Source of the DNA: JBJXHG01 sp046160865 | GTDB taxonomy: Bacteria > Planctomycetota > UBA1135 > GCA-002686595 | DNA: 64,000 nt | NCBI GenBank assembly: GCA_046160865.1 | Contig: JBJXHG010000114.1 | Span: forward strand, 36,532 to 100,531 | Direction of reading: 5' to 3' | In this document: positions 50,945-58,828 of the stretch, piece by piece | Numbering within the stretch: the stretch's first letter is position 1 | Layout: every line of letters begins with the position of its first letter | Notes under the pieces: generated by a model | Told to the model about the DNA's origin: nothing | The model's database searches: none | Seen by the model: the letters and a program-made list of their open reading frames with translations, nothing else | Position numbers and translations under genes: made by a program

Positions 50945-52489
50945 ATGGCGATCGTCGTTTCGCATCTCGCGCCAACGTTCGACGCGCTGGCGCGCCAGGT
51001 CACCCGGCAGGCGAAGCTCGCGGACGTGGTCGAGCTGCGCCTCGACCCGATCGGGAATCCCGGCGCCGAGCGGCTCGCGCAGCTCATCCGCGACATCAAG
51101 AAGCCGGTGATCGTCGCGGTGCACGGACCGGAAGCGTTCGGCGCGTTCCGCGGCACGATCGAGCAGCGTTTCGACATCCTGCGCACGGCCGCGCGCTGCG
51201 GAGCGAGCTTCGTCGACGTCGACTGGCGTCACGCGCTCGATCTCGGCGAAGTGCGCGGTGCCGGCAAGTGCCACCGCATCGTCTCGCGGCACGAGACCGC
51301 ATCGACGCCGACGGATCTGCGCGGTCTGCACCGCGAGATCGAGGCCGTGCTCGGCGAGGGCGACCTCGTCAAGCTCGTCACGCACGCGCAGAGCTGCAGC
51401 GACGGCCTGCGCATGCTCGCTCTCGTGCGCGCGATCGGCGGCGGCATGATCGGCTTCTGCTCGGGTGAGGACGGCAGCTTCACGCGCGTGCTCGCGCCGA
51501 TCTTCGGATCGCCGTTCACGTACGCGGCGCCGGCGATCATTCCGGGTCTGCCCGAGCCGCCGCCGACGGCGCCGGGGCAGATCCGCGTCAACGATCTGCG
51601 CGCGATCTTGCCGCCGAGCGGCTTGACGCCCGCGACCGCGATCTTCGCGGTGCTCGGCAATCCCGCGCGCCATTCGTTCTCGCCGCGCGTGCACGGCATG
51701 GCGCTCAAGTCGGCCGGTCTCGACGCGGTGTACGTCGCGCTCGAGCCCACGAGCTTGCGCGAGTTCCTCGATCTCGCGCGCGACGAGAACTTCCGCGGCT
51801 TCTCCGTCACCGCGCCATTCAAGGAAGCGGCGTGCGAGCTCGCGTCGTCGAAGGACGCTGCGTCGACGGCGACCGGCGCGACGAACACGCTCGTGCGCGA
51901 GAGCCGCGGTTGGCGCGGGCTGAACACCGACGTGCACGCGATCCAAGACACGCTCGAGCGCGCGTTCAAGGTCCACGGCAGCGTGCCGGGACGTCCGGTC
52001 GCGCTCGGTGCGGCGCGCACGCTCGTGCTCGGTACCGGCGGCGCGGCGCGCGCGGCCGTGCAAGCGGTGAAACAAGGCGGCGGCACGGTCACTGTCGCCG
52101 GTCGCGACGGCGCGAAAGCCGAAGCGCTCGCGCGCTCGATGTCGTGCGCGTCCGTCGAATGGAGCGCGATCGAGCGCAGCGAGTACGACGTGCTCGTGCA
52201 TTGCACGCCGATGGGATCGCTCGCCGCGCCCGGCGAGCTGCCGATTCCCGCTGCGTGGATCCGTCCCGGCACGCTCGTGCTCGACGCGGTCTACCGTCCG
52301 CTGAAGACGCCGCTGCTCGCCGAGGCGCGCAAGAAGGGCTGCACGGCGGTGCCGGGCGGCGAGTGGTTCGTCCGCCAAGCGCAGGCGCAGTTCAAGCTGT
52401 TCACGGGCCAAGATCCCGACGAAGCCTTGATGCGCGCCGCATTCACGCACGCGATGCAGGACGACCGCGCCGCGGCGACGAGCGGCTGA
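50945..52489 (+). CDS. aroDE: Fused 3-dehydroquinate dehydratase (type I) / shikimate dehydrogenase
   Basis: 514 residues. Residues about 1-205 are a type I 3-dehydroquinate dehydratase: VELRLDPIGN, FVDVDW, the catalytic His in CHRIVSRHETAST and the Schiff-base Lys in GDLVKLVTHAQSCSD. Residues about 235-505 are shikimate dehydrogenase: AIFAVLGNPARHSFSPRVHG (shikimate-binding SxS), NFRGFSVTAPFKEAAC (catalytic Lys), TNTLVRE, LVLGTGGAARAAVQAV (NADP loop) and HCTPMGS. The fusion performs two consecutive steps of the shikimate pathway, as in plants and chlamydiae. aroK follows 31 bp later. The start ATG 50945 has no ribosome-binding site. Confidence 0.95.
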   Translation: MAIVVSHLAPTFDALARQVTRQAKLADVVELRLDPIGNPGAERLAQLIRDIKKPVIVAVHGPEAFGAFRGTIEQRFDILRTAARCGASFVDVDWRHALDLGEVRGAGKCHRIVSRHETASTPTDLRGLHREIEAVLGEGDLVKLVTHAQSCSDGLRMLALVRAIGGGMIGFCSGEDGSFTRVLAPIFGSPFTYAAPAIIPGLPEPPPTAPGQIRVNDLRAILPPSGLTPATAIFAVLGNPARHSFSPRVHGMALKSAGLDAVYVALEPTSLREFLDLARDENFRGFSVTAPFKEAACELASSKDAASTATGATNTLVRESRGWRGLNTDVHAIQDTLERAFKVHGSVPGRPVALGAARTLVLGTGGAARAAVQAVKQGGGTVTVAGRDGAKAEALARSMSCASVEWSAIERSEYDVLVHCTPMGSLAAPGELPIPAAWIRPGTLVLDAVYRPLKTPLLAEARKKGCTAVPGGEWFVRQAQAQFKLFTGQDPDEALMRAAFTHAMQDDRAAATSG

Positions 52490-52520
52490 GCGCGCGCCGC
52501 GCGCTGTCACGGCGAGAACG

Positions 52521-53072
52521 ATGGACCGCGCGCAGCGCATCGTCGCGTTGATCGGCTTGCGCGCGAGCGGCAAGTCGACGATCGCCCGCGCGCTCGCGCA
52601 GCGTCTCGGCCGTGCGTTCGTCGATCTCGACGACGAGCTCGTGCGCCTTGCCGAGTCGGACTCCATCGGGCGCGGCAGCGCGTCGGCCGGCGAGCTGCTC
52701 GCACAACTCGGCGAGCCCGCGTTTCGCGACCTCGAGGAACGTGCGCTCGCGCGTGTGCTCGATTCCGGCGTGCCGTGCGTCGTCGCGACTGGCGGGGGAG
52801 TCGTCGAGCGCGCGTCGAATCGCGAGCGGCTCGCGCGGGACACGGTCTGCGTGTGGCTCGTCGTCAGCGTGGCCGAACTCGCGCGGCGCATGCGCGCGAG
52901 CTCGATCGTGCGTCCTTCGCTGACCGGCCGGGACCCGACCCTCGAGATCGAGGAGATCGAGCGCCGCCGACGTGCGTGGTACGCGGACCTCGCGCATCTG
53001 CGGCTCGAATGCGACGCGCTGCCGGAGGACGCGATCGTGCGACGGATCGAGGAGAGGCTCGCGGCACCGTGA
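52521..53072 (+). CDS. aroK: Shikimate kinase
   Basis: 183 residues. It phosphorylates shikimate, the step after AroE. Walker A is GLRASGKST. The substrate Asp/Arg pattern is ELLAQLGEPAFRDLEERAL, and VVATGGGVVERASNR carries the shikimate-binding Gly-rich loop. The lid is RPSLTGRDP. FVDLDDELVR has the metal-binding Asp pair. Walker A differs slightly from GxxGxGKS (Ser replaces the second Gly), as in many shikimate kinases. It forms a unit with aroDE. Confidence 0.93.
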   Translation: MDRAQRIVALIGLRASGKSTIARALAQRLGRAFVDLDDELVRLAESDSIGRGSASAGELLAQLGEPAFRDLEERALARVLDSGVPCVVATGGGVVERASNRERLARDTVCVWLVVSVAELARRMRASSIVRPSLTGRDPTLEIEEIERRRRAWYADLAHLRLECDALPEDAIVRRIEERLAAP

Positions 53073-53180
53073 GCTCATCACCGTCGTGGCGTGGCCTCCT
53101 TTCGATCGAGCACGGCACCGCAGGAGCGCCGCGACCTCCACGCGGGTGCCGACGAATCGCGATCGAGAGCATCGCGGGGG

Positions 53181-53209
53181 TTGATCTTCCGCCGCGACGG
53201 GCCCACAAT
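53181..53209 (+). promoter_or_regulatory. Promoter of the initiator tRNA gene
   Basis: TTGATC at 53181-53186, a 17-bp spacer and CACAAT at 53204-53209 match the sigma-70 consensus at 4 of 6 bases each. Transcription would start at about 53216, a few bases before the tRNA 5' end. Confidence 0.55.
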
Positions 53210-53221
53210 GCGCCCCGGAAT

Positions 53222-53298
53222 CGCGGGGTGGAGCAGTCTGGCAGCTCGTCGGGCTCATAACCCGGAGGTCGCAGGTTCGAATCCTGCCCCCGCTACCA
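53222..53298 (+). tRNA. Initiator tRNA-Met (anticodon CAU)
   Basis: 77 nt including an encoded 3' CCA. The sequence starts CGCGGGGTGGAGCAG, and the anticodon loop is CTCATAA within a stem having three consecutive G-C pairs (GGG/CCC), the mark of initiator tRNA. The first base pair is a C-U mismatch instead of the usual C-A of bacterial initiators. The T loop is GGTTCGAATCC. It has its own promoter and terminator, and the next gene is a truncated integrase, so it may be an integration site. Confidence 0.95.
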
Positions 53299-53304
53299 TT
53301 CAGG

Positions 53305-53338
53305 AAGGGACTTGCGAGGCATCGCGGGTCCCTTTTTT
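53305..53338 (+). terminator. Rho-independent terminator of the tRNA gene
   Basis: AAGGGAC at 53305-53311 pairs with GTCCCTT at 53328-53334, and the transcript runs into six T residues at 53333-53338. It is the clearest intrinsic terminator in the window. Confidence 0.8.
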
Positions 53339-53427
53339 CGTTGGCTCGGAAGGCAGATGTACCCTTTTCTGTACCTTGCCGCTGAACCGCTGAGACGAGG
53401 GTCCGCACAACACGCGGGAGGCCCAAG

Positions 53428-54342
53428 GTGGCCAGTCTCAAGCAACGAGGATCGATCTGGTTCGTTCAGTGGTACGAGGGTGACAAGCAGCGTCGGCGGA
53501 GCCTGGGGACGGACTCTCTCCAGATCGCCAAGGAGAAGCTGAGGCGTTTCGAGTCGGCGCAGTATCGGGGCGACGACTCGCCGCTCCCGACGCGGACCCC
53601 GGTAGGGGAGGTGGTCGCTGCCTACATCGAGCACATGCGGGCGCACCGGCCCGAGCGCTCCTGGCGGCGCGACCTCTCCTACCTGCGCGAGAGCTTCGGC
53701 GAGTGCTGCCCGGCGCTCGAGCTCGACACCACGCGCGCGAAGAAGTGCCGCGAGCTGCGGTCGCCCGACGATCGCCGTCGCAAGCTCTGGCCGATCGCCG
53801 CGACGCACGTCGAGGAGATCACGACACCTCACGTGTCCGACTTCCTCTCGGCGCAGGTGCGCACGAAGGGACTCGCGCCGAAGACCGCGAACCGATACCG
53901 CGAGGTGATCGGGAAGCTGATCGCCTGGGCCATGAAGTCAGGCCGAGTGCGGATGCCACTCGACCGCAACCCGATCGCGCGCGTCGAGCGCTACCGCGAG
54001 CACGCGCCGGAGATCCGATACCTGACGTTGGAGCAGATCAGCGAGCAGCTGACCGCGCTACGGTTCAAGCCACGGCTCCAAGTCATGGTCGCGACGCTGA
54101 TCTACGCCGGATTGCGGCGTGAGGAGTTGCTCTGGCTCCAGGTCGACGACTTCGTGCGCTCGACTGCGCAGGCGACGAACGGGTTGCTGCGCATCCGAGC
54201 GAAGACCGTCACCGGCGAGAGCTGGCAGCCGAAGTCGAACAAAAACCGCGCGGTGCCGATCAGCCGAGACCTTCGCACGTTTCTGGATGCTCGCACGCCG
54301 TCAGCGACCGAGGACAAGCGGCGCTTGTCCCTGAACGGATGA
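53428..54342 (+). pseudogene. Tyrosine recombinase/phage integrase, C-terminally truncated
   Basis: 304 codons from GTG 53428, with GGGAGG about 7 nt upstream. The start (MASLKQRGSIWFVQWYEGDKQRRRSLGT) and SAM-like core-binding domain (about 55-175) are normal. The catalytic domain begins normally, with Arg I in GLRREELLWLQVDDF and Lys in IRAKTVTGESWQPKSNKNRAVPI. The frame then ends after TPSATEDKRRLSLNG, so the His-x-x-Arg box and the catalytic Tyr are missing. About 100 residues are lost and the protein should be inactive. The truncation point coincides with a short palindrome (54312-54330). Its GC-rich codon use matches the host. Confidence 0.8.
54312..54330. repeat. Small palindrome at the integrase truncation point
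   Basis: GGACAAGCG, one central G, then CGCTTGTCC: perfect 9-bp arms. It lies within the last codons of the truncated integrase and may mark the recombination or deletion joint. Confidence 0.6.
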
Positions 54343-54459
54343 CGGACTGTGTTGAGTTCGCTCCGGCCCCGCCACGGCAACTTGAGGGTACCTAACCTAA
54401 AGGAACATTCGCGCCGTCCGCTGTAGTGTGGTGCGCCACAGCGCGCCGGTCGACGTGCT

Positions 54460-55089
54460 TCAACGAATGCTGCGCCGGTACTCGACGAGCCACGCATCAA
54501 GCGTCTTCAGGTCGCCTACGATCGCGGTGATCTTGTTAAATTGAGTCTCCGGGTCGAGCACCGAAGCTACGGCCTGCGCCGACAGGTGAGCGTGAGTTCC
54601 ACGGAGCGCACCCAAGCTATCGAGGTTCGGAAGCAGGGTGGAACCGAAGGCTGAAGCGGGGATACCTAGGGGGAAGAAGAGCGCCATTACGTTCTGCTCC
54701 TTTATCCCGTGGTTAGCCTTGATCAGTTCGTAGTACGCCTGGAAGAGTTGCTTTGTGGCGTGGGCGAGCTTCTGCGGACCGTCCTCTTTCCCTAGTTTCT
54801 GAGGAACAGAGATTCGCTCTACATACGTGGCCAGCAGAAAGGCGAGCGGCTTCGTTGGCCTGCCTGACTTTGTCCAGACTGCTTCGCAAGCACGAGCAAC
54901 GTCTTTGGCCCAGTCTTCGAGATAGCTCTCGATCTCGGCATGACTGAGGACGAGAAACGCTCTTGTGTGCGCTTGCACGCGAACTGAGTCCAAGTAATTC
55001 CCCAGTGGATCGAACACTGTGGGCAAGAACTGCTTCCGCAGCCTCACAACCTCGCGGTCAAGAGTCCTCCACCAGTGTGAGGTAGCCAT
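54460..55089 (-). CDS. HEPN-domain protein, partner of the DUF262 gene
   Basis: 209 residues, all-helical. The N-terminal motif FLVLSHAEIESYLEDWAKDVARA (about 45-67) is the conserved first part of RiboL-PSP/MAE_28990-type HEPN proteins. Near the C-terminus LRGTHAHLSAQ contains R163-x4-H168, the Rx4-6H motif of HEPN ribonucleases. The gene starts 5 nt after the DUF262 stop and is certainly co-transcribed. HEPN proteins are often RNases in toxin-antitoxin, abortive-infection or anti-phage systems. Here the target is unknown, and the usual Asn after the motif Arg is Gly, so activity may be altered. GC content is lower than that of the host. Confidence 0.75.
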   Translation of the reverse strand: MATSHWWRTLDREVVRLRKQFLPTVFDPLGNYLDSVRVQAHTRAFLVLSHAEIESYLEDWAKDVARACEAVWTKSGRPTKPLAFLLATYVERISVPQKLGKEDGPQKLAHATKQLFQAYYELIKANHGIKEQNVMALFFPLGIPASAFGSTLLPNLDSLGALRGTHAHLSAQAVASVLDPETQFNKITAIVGDLKTLDAWLVEYRRSIR

Positions 55090-55094
55090 CGGAA

Positions 55095-56318
55095 CTACCT
55101 ATGCGCAGTACGGGTGCCAGCTCGCTTCTTGGTCCTTCTCGCCTTTGGTGTCGACGCAACGGGGATCTTCGGTGCGGCGAAGGTTTGTCCCGCGATCCTC
55201 GACAGCGTTTGACCCCAGATGCGCAGTCGCGCCGAGGTGTTGGGTGCGCCAGCCGTATCGCTCTCTACAGCTTTCAGAAAGTCGGACCCCGAAGCAAACA
55301 GGCTCTGGTAGGCCTTCGCAACTCGAGGCCGCTTTGTGCGCAGAGCCTTGCGGATGCGTATTTGAGAATGATAGAAAATGAGCGCGTCAAAAATCGCGCG
55401 GTTGAATTGTGCGGACGACGGCTTTCTCGCTAGTTCGTCTCCAAAGATTAGCAAGAGTTCAGCTACGCCATCCTCGAAGTCTGCCTGGGCTGCTTCGACC
55501 TTCGGCCGATATGTGTTCCATTTGGCGTTGAACTCACCGAAGGTATTGTCGAGAAAGTCTTTTAGGCGACCCGGATACTCGTCGGCGAAGAAGCGAAACG
55601 CGAGGAAGCGTGCGAGGATCTCAATATCCCGCATCCGCGGGTCCGGTCCCTCGACTCCGAGCAGTTGCCGAAGGCTTGTGGAGGAGCCCGCGGCCTCGTC
55701 GACGTAGTCCGAGAACCGGCCTGGCATCAATGCCTGCCGCAGCTCCTGCGGCGAGAGCGTTACGCTTCCTGTGTTGAGGCGGAGGAAAATCGTGTGGAGA
55801 AGGTCGGTATCCTTCCAATCTCGAATGACCACCGTGCGAATCGCTTGATTGCAGAGCGCATTGTAATCGGACTCGTGCTCTGGATCCGTCGATAGGTCAA
55901 CAAGTGACTTCCGCTTGAGATCCTCCCGGAGTGTCAAGCCAGTCAGGGTGTAGGCGTTGTTCTCGCCCTTGCCGAGGCCCCAGAACTGCAAGATAGCAAG
56001 TAGCCGTTGCTTGCCATCCAAGACGATGAACTTGCCGCGTTCGCGCTTTGATTCGGCAAGCACAATCTGAGGGATGGGCAGTCCAACGATCAACGACTCG
56101 ATGAAACGGCTCTTCCGGTCGAGTTTCCAAGCGTCACGTCGCTGAAAGCGTGGATTGAGTTGGATGTTGCCACGCTTCAACTGAGAGACGAGCGTCTCGG
56201 TCGTCCAATCAGTCCCTGTCACAACCGCGGCCCTGGAACTAGGCGGCAGTTGCTCCGCTACGTCCAGTTCGTCGGCCTCGTCGTCGAACTCCAACTCGTG
56301 GGGTTGGTTCTTTTTCAT
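55095..56318 (-). CDS. DUF262-domain protein (GmrSD/ParB-like)
   Basis: 407 residues from ATG 56318. The N-terminal DUF262 domain has QLNPRFQRRDAWKLDRKSRFIESLIVGLPIPQIVLAE and the signature IVLDGKQRLLAI (D101-G-K-Q-R105), the NTP-binding/hydrolysis motif shared with ParB and the GmrS part of type IV restriction enzymes. IFLRLNTGSVTLSPQELRQALMPGRFSDYV is also typical. The C-terminal part is helical and ends in a basic tail (KARRTKKRAGTRTAHR). It precedes the HEPN gene by 5 nt. DUF262 paired with an HEPN protein has the layout of a two-gene defence or toxin module. Confidence 0.85.
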   Translation of the reverse strand: MKKNQPHELEFDDEADELDVAEQLPPSSRAAVVTGTDWTTETLVSQLKRGNIQLNPRFQRRDAWKLDRKSRFIESLIVGLPIPQIVLAESKRERGKFIVLDGKQRLLAILQFWGLGKGENNAYTLTGLTLREDLKRKSLVDLSTDPEHESDYNALCNQAIRTVVIRDWKDTDLLHTIFLRLNTGSVTLSPQELRQALMPGRFSDYVDEAAGSSTSLRQLLGVEGPDPRMRDIEILARFLAFRFFADEYPGRLKDFLDNTFGEFNAKWNTYRPKVEAAQADFEDGVAELLLIFGDELARKPSSAQFNRAIFDALIFYHSQIRIRKALRTKRPRVAKAYQSLFASGSDFLKAVESDTAGAPNTSARLRIWGQTLSRIAGQTFAAPKIPVASTPKARRTKKRAGTRTAHR

Positions 56319-56779
56319 CTTGCTCGAGCGCCGACGGCGGCCGGTTCGGCGAGTCTGGTCCCGCGACTCTAGCCTCACGCCCATGCGCGGAACAAGGCTA
56401 CCCCGGTGGACTTGCGATCTCCGGGGCGGCCGTGGAGCAGATTGTCGGTCGACTCATGTCGGTCGTCTGACCAGCCGGGAATTCTCGTAGCGTTCGACCT
56501 CCTTTCAGGACGCAGACCATGCCGCGACATCCGCCGCCAAGGCGGAGCCGGCGTCGGCCGGCTCGTCGCGCGATCCAGTCCTCGCTCGAGCCGTCGGCGG
56601 CGATCCACCGCATCGCGACCCGTGCCGCAACGTCCGTCGACCTCGTCGCATTCGTACAACCAGCCGCTCCGCCCCGATGGCACTATTGCGCCACGTGACA
56701 GGCGCCCGCGCGCGGCCCGAGCTCGCCGCAACGCGGGTGCGCTGTTCGCACGACTCGCGATTCGACAGGAGACTCCTCA
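56319..56779. other. 461-bp gap at the right edge of the island
   Basis: It contains the putative DUF262 promoter (56366-56395) and the ribosome-binding site of the DUF6265 gene (AGGAG near 56765). A short open frame at 56398-56613 on the minus strand has Arg/Gly-rich content and no start-linked ribosome-binding site. It is not called as a gene. Confidence 0.5.
56366..56395 (-). promoter_or_regulatory. Putative promoter of the DUF262-HEPN pair
   Basis: On the minus strand TTGTTC (56395-56390), an 18-bp spacer and TAGAGT (56371-56366) form a sigma-70-like promoter, about 48 nt before the DUF262 ATG at 56318. Confidence 0.4.
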
Positions 56780-57709
56780 ATGCGGCTGCACACCTGGCTA
56801 GTCACCGCGCTCGCACTCCTCGCAACGCTCGGCGCGAGCTCGGCGGCGCAGGCCCCGAGCGCACCTTCGACGCAGGCCGACGGCTTGCGCGCGTTGGACG
56901 GCGAGTGGCTCTTCGTCGAGGACCGCACCGAGGGCCGCACCCTCGAGCAGCTGACCCCGCCCATGAGCTCGAAGTTCTCGCTGCGCGTCGAGGACGGTGC
57001 GGTCGTCCTGAACGGCCACGGCTCTGGGCACAAAGATGTGCGCGTCGCGCTCGACGGCTCGATCACCGAAATCGCAGAGCCAAAGACGATCTCGCGCTAC
57101 CGCGGCGCGTGGAAGGACGGCACGTTCGAGTACGAGGTCGCGTTCGAGCGCTTGTCGGGCGCGACCGGCGGGATCGGTTCGATCCGGAGGAAGTTCCGCA
57201 TCACGACCGACGGACTCGTCGTGAGCGTTGTGGTCGATCCGCCGGCGGGGAAGGAATCGGTTGGGCTCTACCGCCATGCGCAGGACATCGCGCTGCCCAC
57301 GCCGGCCAAGGCCGCGATCGGCGACCTCGCCTGGCTGGCCGGCGCGTGGGTCGGAACGAGGAGCTCGGGGTCGTCGATCGAGGAGCGCTGGAGCCCGCCG
57401 CGCGGCGGCGCGATGCTCGCCGTGTCGCGCACGGTCAACACCAGCGGCAAGATGTCCGCGTTCGAGTACCTGCGCATCGTCGAGCGCGAAGGCGGGCTGG
57501 TCTACATCGCGCAGCCCGGCGGCAAGACGCCGACCGAGTTCGTGCTCACCGAGCTCTCCACCACGCGCGCCGTGTTCGTGAACCCGCGCCACGACTTCCC
57601 GAGGCGCATCGCGTACGAGCTCTCGGCCGAGGGTGACCTGAGCGCCACGATCGGCCAGCTCGAGGGCGGCACCCCCAATCGCTTCGACTTCAAGCGCGAA
57701 GGCAGCTAG
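56780..57709 (+). CDS. Secreted DUF6265-domain protein
   Basis: 309 residues from ATG 56780 (AGGAG 9 nt upstream). A signal peptide (about 1-24) precedes a first lipocalin-like half (about 35-165; LRALDGEWLFVEDRTEGRTLEQL). The second half (about 180-300) is DUF6265: LAWLAGAWVGTRSSGSSIEERWSPPRGGAMLAVSRTV, KTPTEFVLTE and VFVNPRHDFPRRIAYEL. The function of the family is unknown, and its beta-barrel shape suggests ligand binding. The stop TAG overlaps that of the convergent dioxygenase gene in the palindrome CTAG (57706-57709). Confidence 0.75.
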   Translation: MRLHTWLVTALALLATLGASSAAQAPSAPSTQADGLRALDGEWLFVEDRTEGRTLEQLTPPMSSKFSLRVEDGAVVLNGHGSGHKDVRVALDGSITEIAEPKTISRYRGAWKDGTFEYEVAFERLSGATGGIGSIRRKFRITTDGLVVSVVVDPPAGKESVGLYRHAQDIALPTPAKAAIGDLAWLAGAWVGTRSSGSSIEERWSPPRGGAMLAVSRTVNTSGKMSAFEYLRIVEREGGLVYIAQPGGKTPTEFVLTELSTTRAVFVNPRHDFPRRIAYELSAEGDLSATIGQLEGGTPNRFDFKREGS

Positions 57710-58506
57710 CCAAATTGCACCGACCTCTTCGTGAATGCCCCATCCATCCACCAGCCCGTGATCGGGAACTTCACCTGGGGCTGTTCATCCGCGACCGCGC
57801 CGGTCGCGACGAGGACCGGCGCGTAGTGCTCCCACGTCGGCAACGCCATCTCGACGCCGGGCGCGCGCGATTGGAAGTCGACGAGCGCATCGACATCGAG
57901 ACGTGATAGCGCGTCCGCCGCCCACGCGTCGAACTCTTCGGCCCATGCGGGAATGCCGCGCTGGAACGCGAACCTCATGTTGTGCGTCAGGAAGCCGCTC
58001 CCGAACACGAGCACGCCTTCATCGCGCAGCGGCGCCAAAGTACGTCCAAGCTCGAGGAGTCGCTCCGCGTCGAGACCGGGCATCGAGACCTGAAGCACGG
58101 GCACATCGGCGTCTGGATACATGGCAACGAGCGGCACGTACGCGCCGTGATCCAGGCCACGTTTTGGATCATCCGTGATGGAGATGTCCTTCTCTTGCAG
58201 CAGTTCGCGCACGCGAGCGGCGAGGTTCGGCGCGCCAGGGGCTTGGTACCGCGTCTGGTAGTACCGCTCCGGGAAGCCGTAGAAGTCGTAGACGAGGGGC
58301 ACCGTCCGAGTGGCTCCTAGAGTCGTCGGCCGCTCCTCCCAGTGAGCCGAAACCATGAGGATGCTCTTTGGCTTCGGCATCGCGAGCGACCACGAAGCGA
58401 GCTCCGCCATCCACGCCGCGTCATCGAGCAAGATCGGCGCACCGTGCGCCGCGAAGATCGCGGGCATCCGCCCGCTGTGAGCGGGCCGCTCTCCTTCCGT
58501 CGCCAT
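57706..58506 (-). CDS. DODA-type extradiol dioxygenase family protein (YgiD-like)
   Basis: 266 residues from ATG 58506 (GGAG about 8 nt upstream). Metal-binding and family blocks: MPAIFAAHGAPILLDDAAW (His), ILMVSAHWEERPTTLGAT (His), LDHGAYVPLVAMYPDADVPVLQVSM and VLVFGSGFLTHNMRFAF (His). This is the class III extradiol dioxygenase fold; bacterial members such as YgiD open L-DOPA rings. The physiological substrate here is not known. It is divergent from ackA. Confidence 0.88.
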   Translation of the reverse strand: MATEGERPAHSGRMPAIFAAHGAPILLDDAAWMAELASWSLAMPKPKSILMVSAHWEERPTTLGATRTVPLVYDFYGFPERYYQTRYQAPGAPNLAARVRELLQEKDISITDDPKRGLDHGAYVPLVAMYPDADVPVLQVSMPGLDAERLLELGRTLAPLRDEGVLVFGSGFLTHNMRFAFQRGIPAWAEEFDAWAADALSRLDVDALVDFQSRAPGVEMALPTWEHYAPVLVATGAVADEQPQVKFPITGWWMDGAFTKRSVQFG

Positions 58507-58828
58507 CGTCGTTTCTCCGCGCTTCCGCCCCGAGCAGGACGCCGCCATGAGTCCGCAGGGCGCGAAGCATGTCTTGCCGGTTCACGTCTCAGCCGTGAAG
58601 CAACTTGAACCCGGTGCAGGCGGCACATTCGCAACCGCGCGAATTACGTCGAGCACTCTACTCCGGAACAGCGCCGACGATGTGAACACGAAGCCACACG
58701 AACCTGCCGGCCCTACGCCGGGCCGCGACCGCCCGACACGTGCAGCCGAGAGCCCCGTCGGATTGCCTGCCAGCCTGCCTCTCTCTCCACGTCCATCGCT
58801 CGCACGACCTCGCGACGGACGTGGTGAA
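58507..58828. other. 322-bp divergent intergenic region between the dioxygenase and acetate kinase genes
   Basis: It contains TTCACG-N7-CGTGAA at 58581-58599, a possible operator. No clear promoter boxes were found, and the rest shows no recognisable gene. Confidence 0.4.
58581..58599. promoter_or_regulatory. Possible operator, inverted repeat in the divergent region
   Basis: TTCACG at 58581-58586 and CGTGAA at 58594-58599 are exact complements separated by 7 bp, the spacing of a dimeric repressor site. It lies 75 bp upstream of the dioxygenase start on the minus strand. Confidence 0.25.

Larger units (their letters stand above)
53299..56400. mobile_element. Probable genomic-island remnant next to the initiator tRNA
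   Basis: The segment holds a truncated tyrosine integrase and a DUF262/HEPN pair on the opposite strand. From about 54360 to 56330 the base composition is visibly less GC-rich than either flank (runs such as ttgttaaa and gaacagag), and codon use is less GC-biased. No direct repeat of the tRNA 3' end was found by eye at the right side, so the far boundary is uncertain and may be between 56320 and 56780. Confidence 0.5.

Noticed and set aside
56491..56505. Perfect Shine-Dalgarno AAAGGAGGT on the minus strand
   Set aside because: No ATG, GTG or TTG follows at a workable distance, so no gene was called.
53281..56780. Right attachment site of the island
   Set aside because: No direct repeat of the tRNA 3' end could be found by eye. 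A computed repeat search would be decisive.
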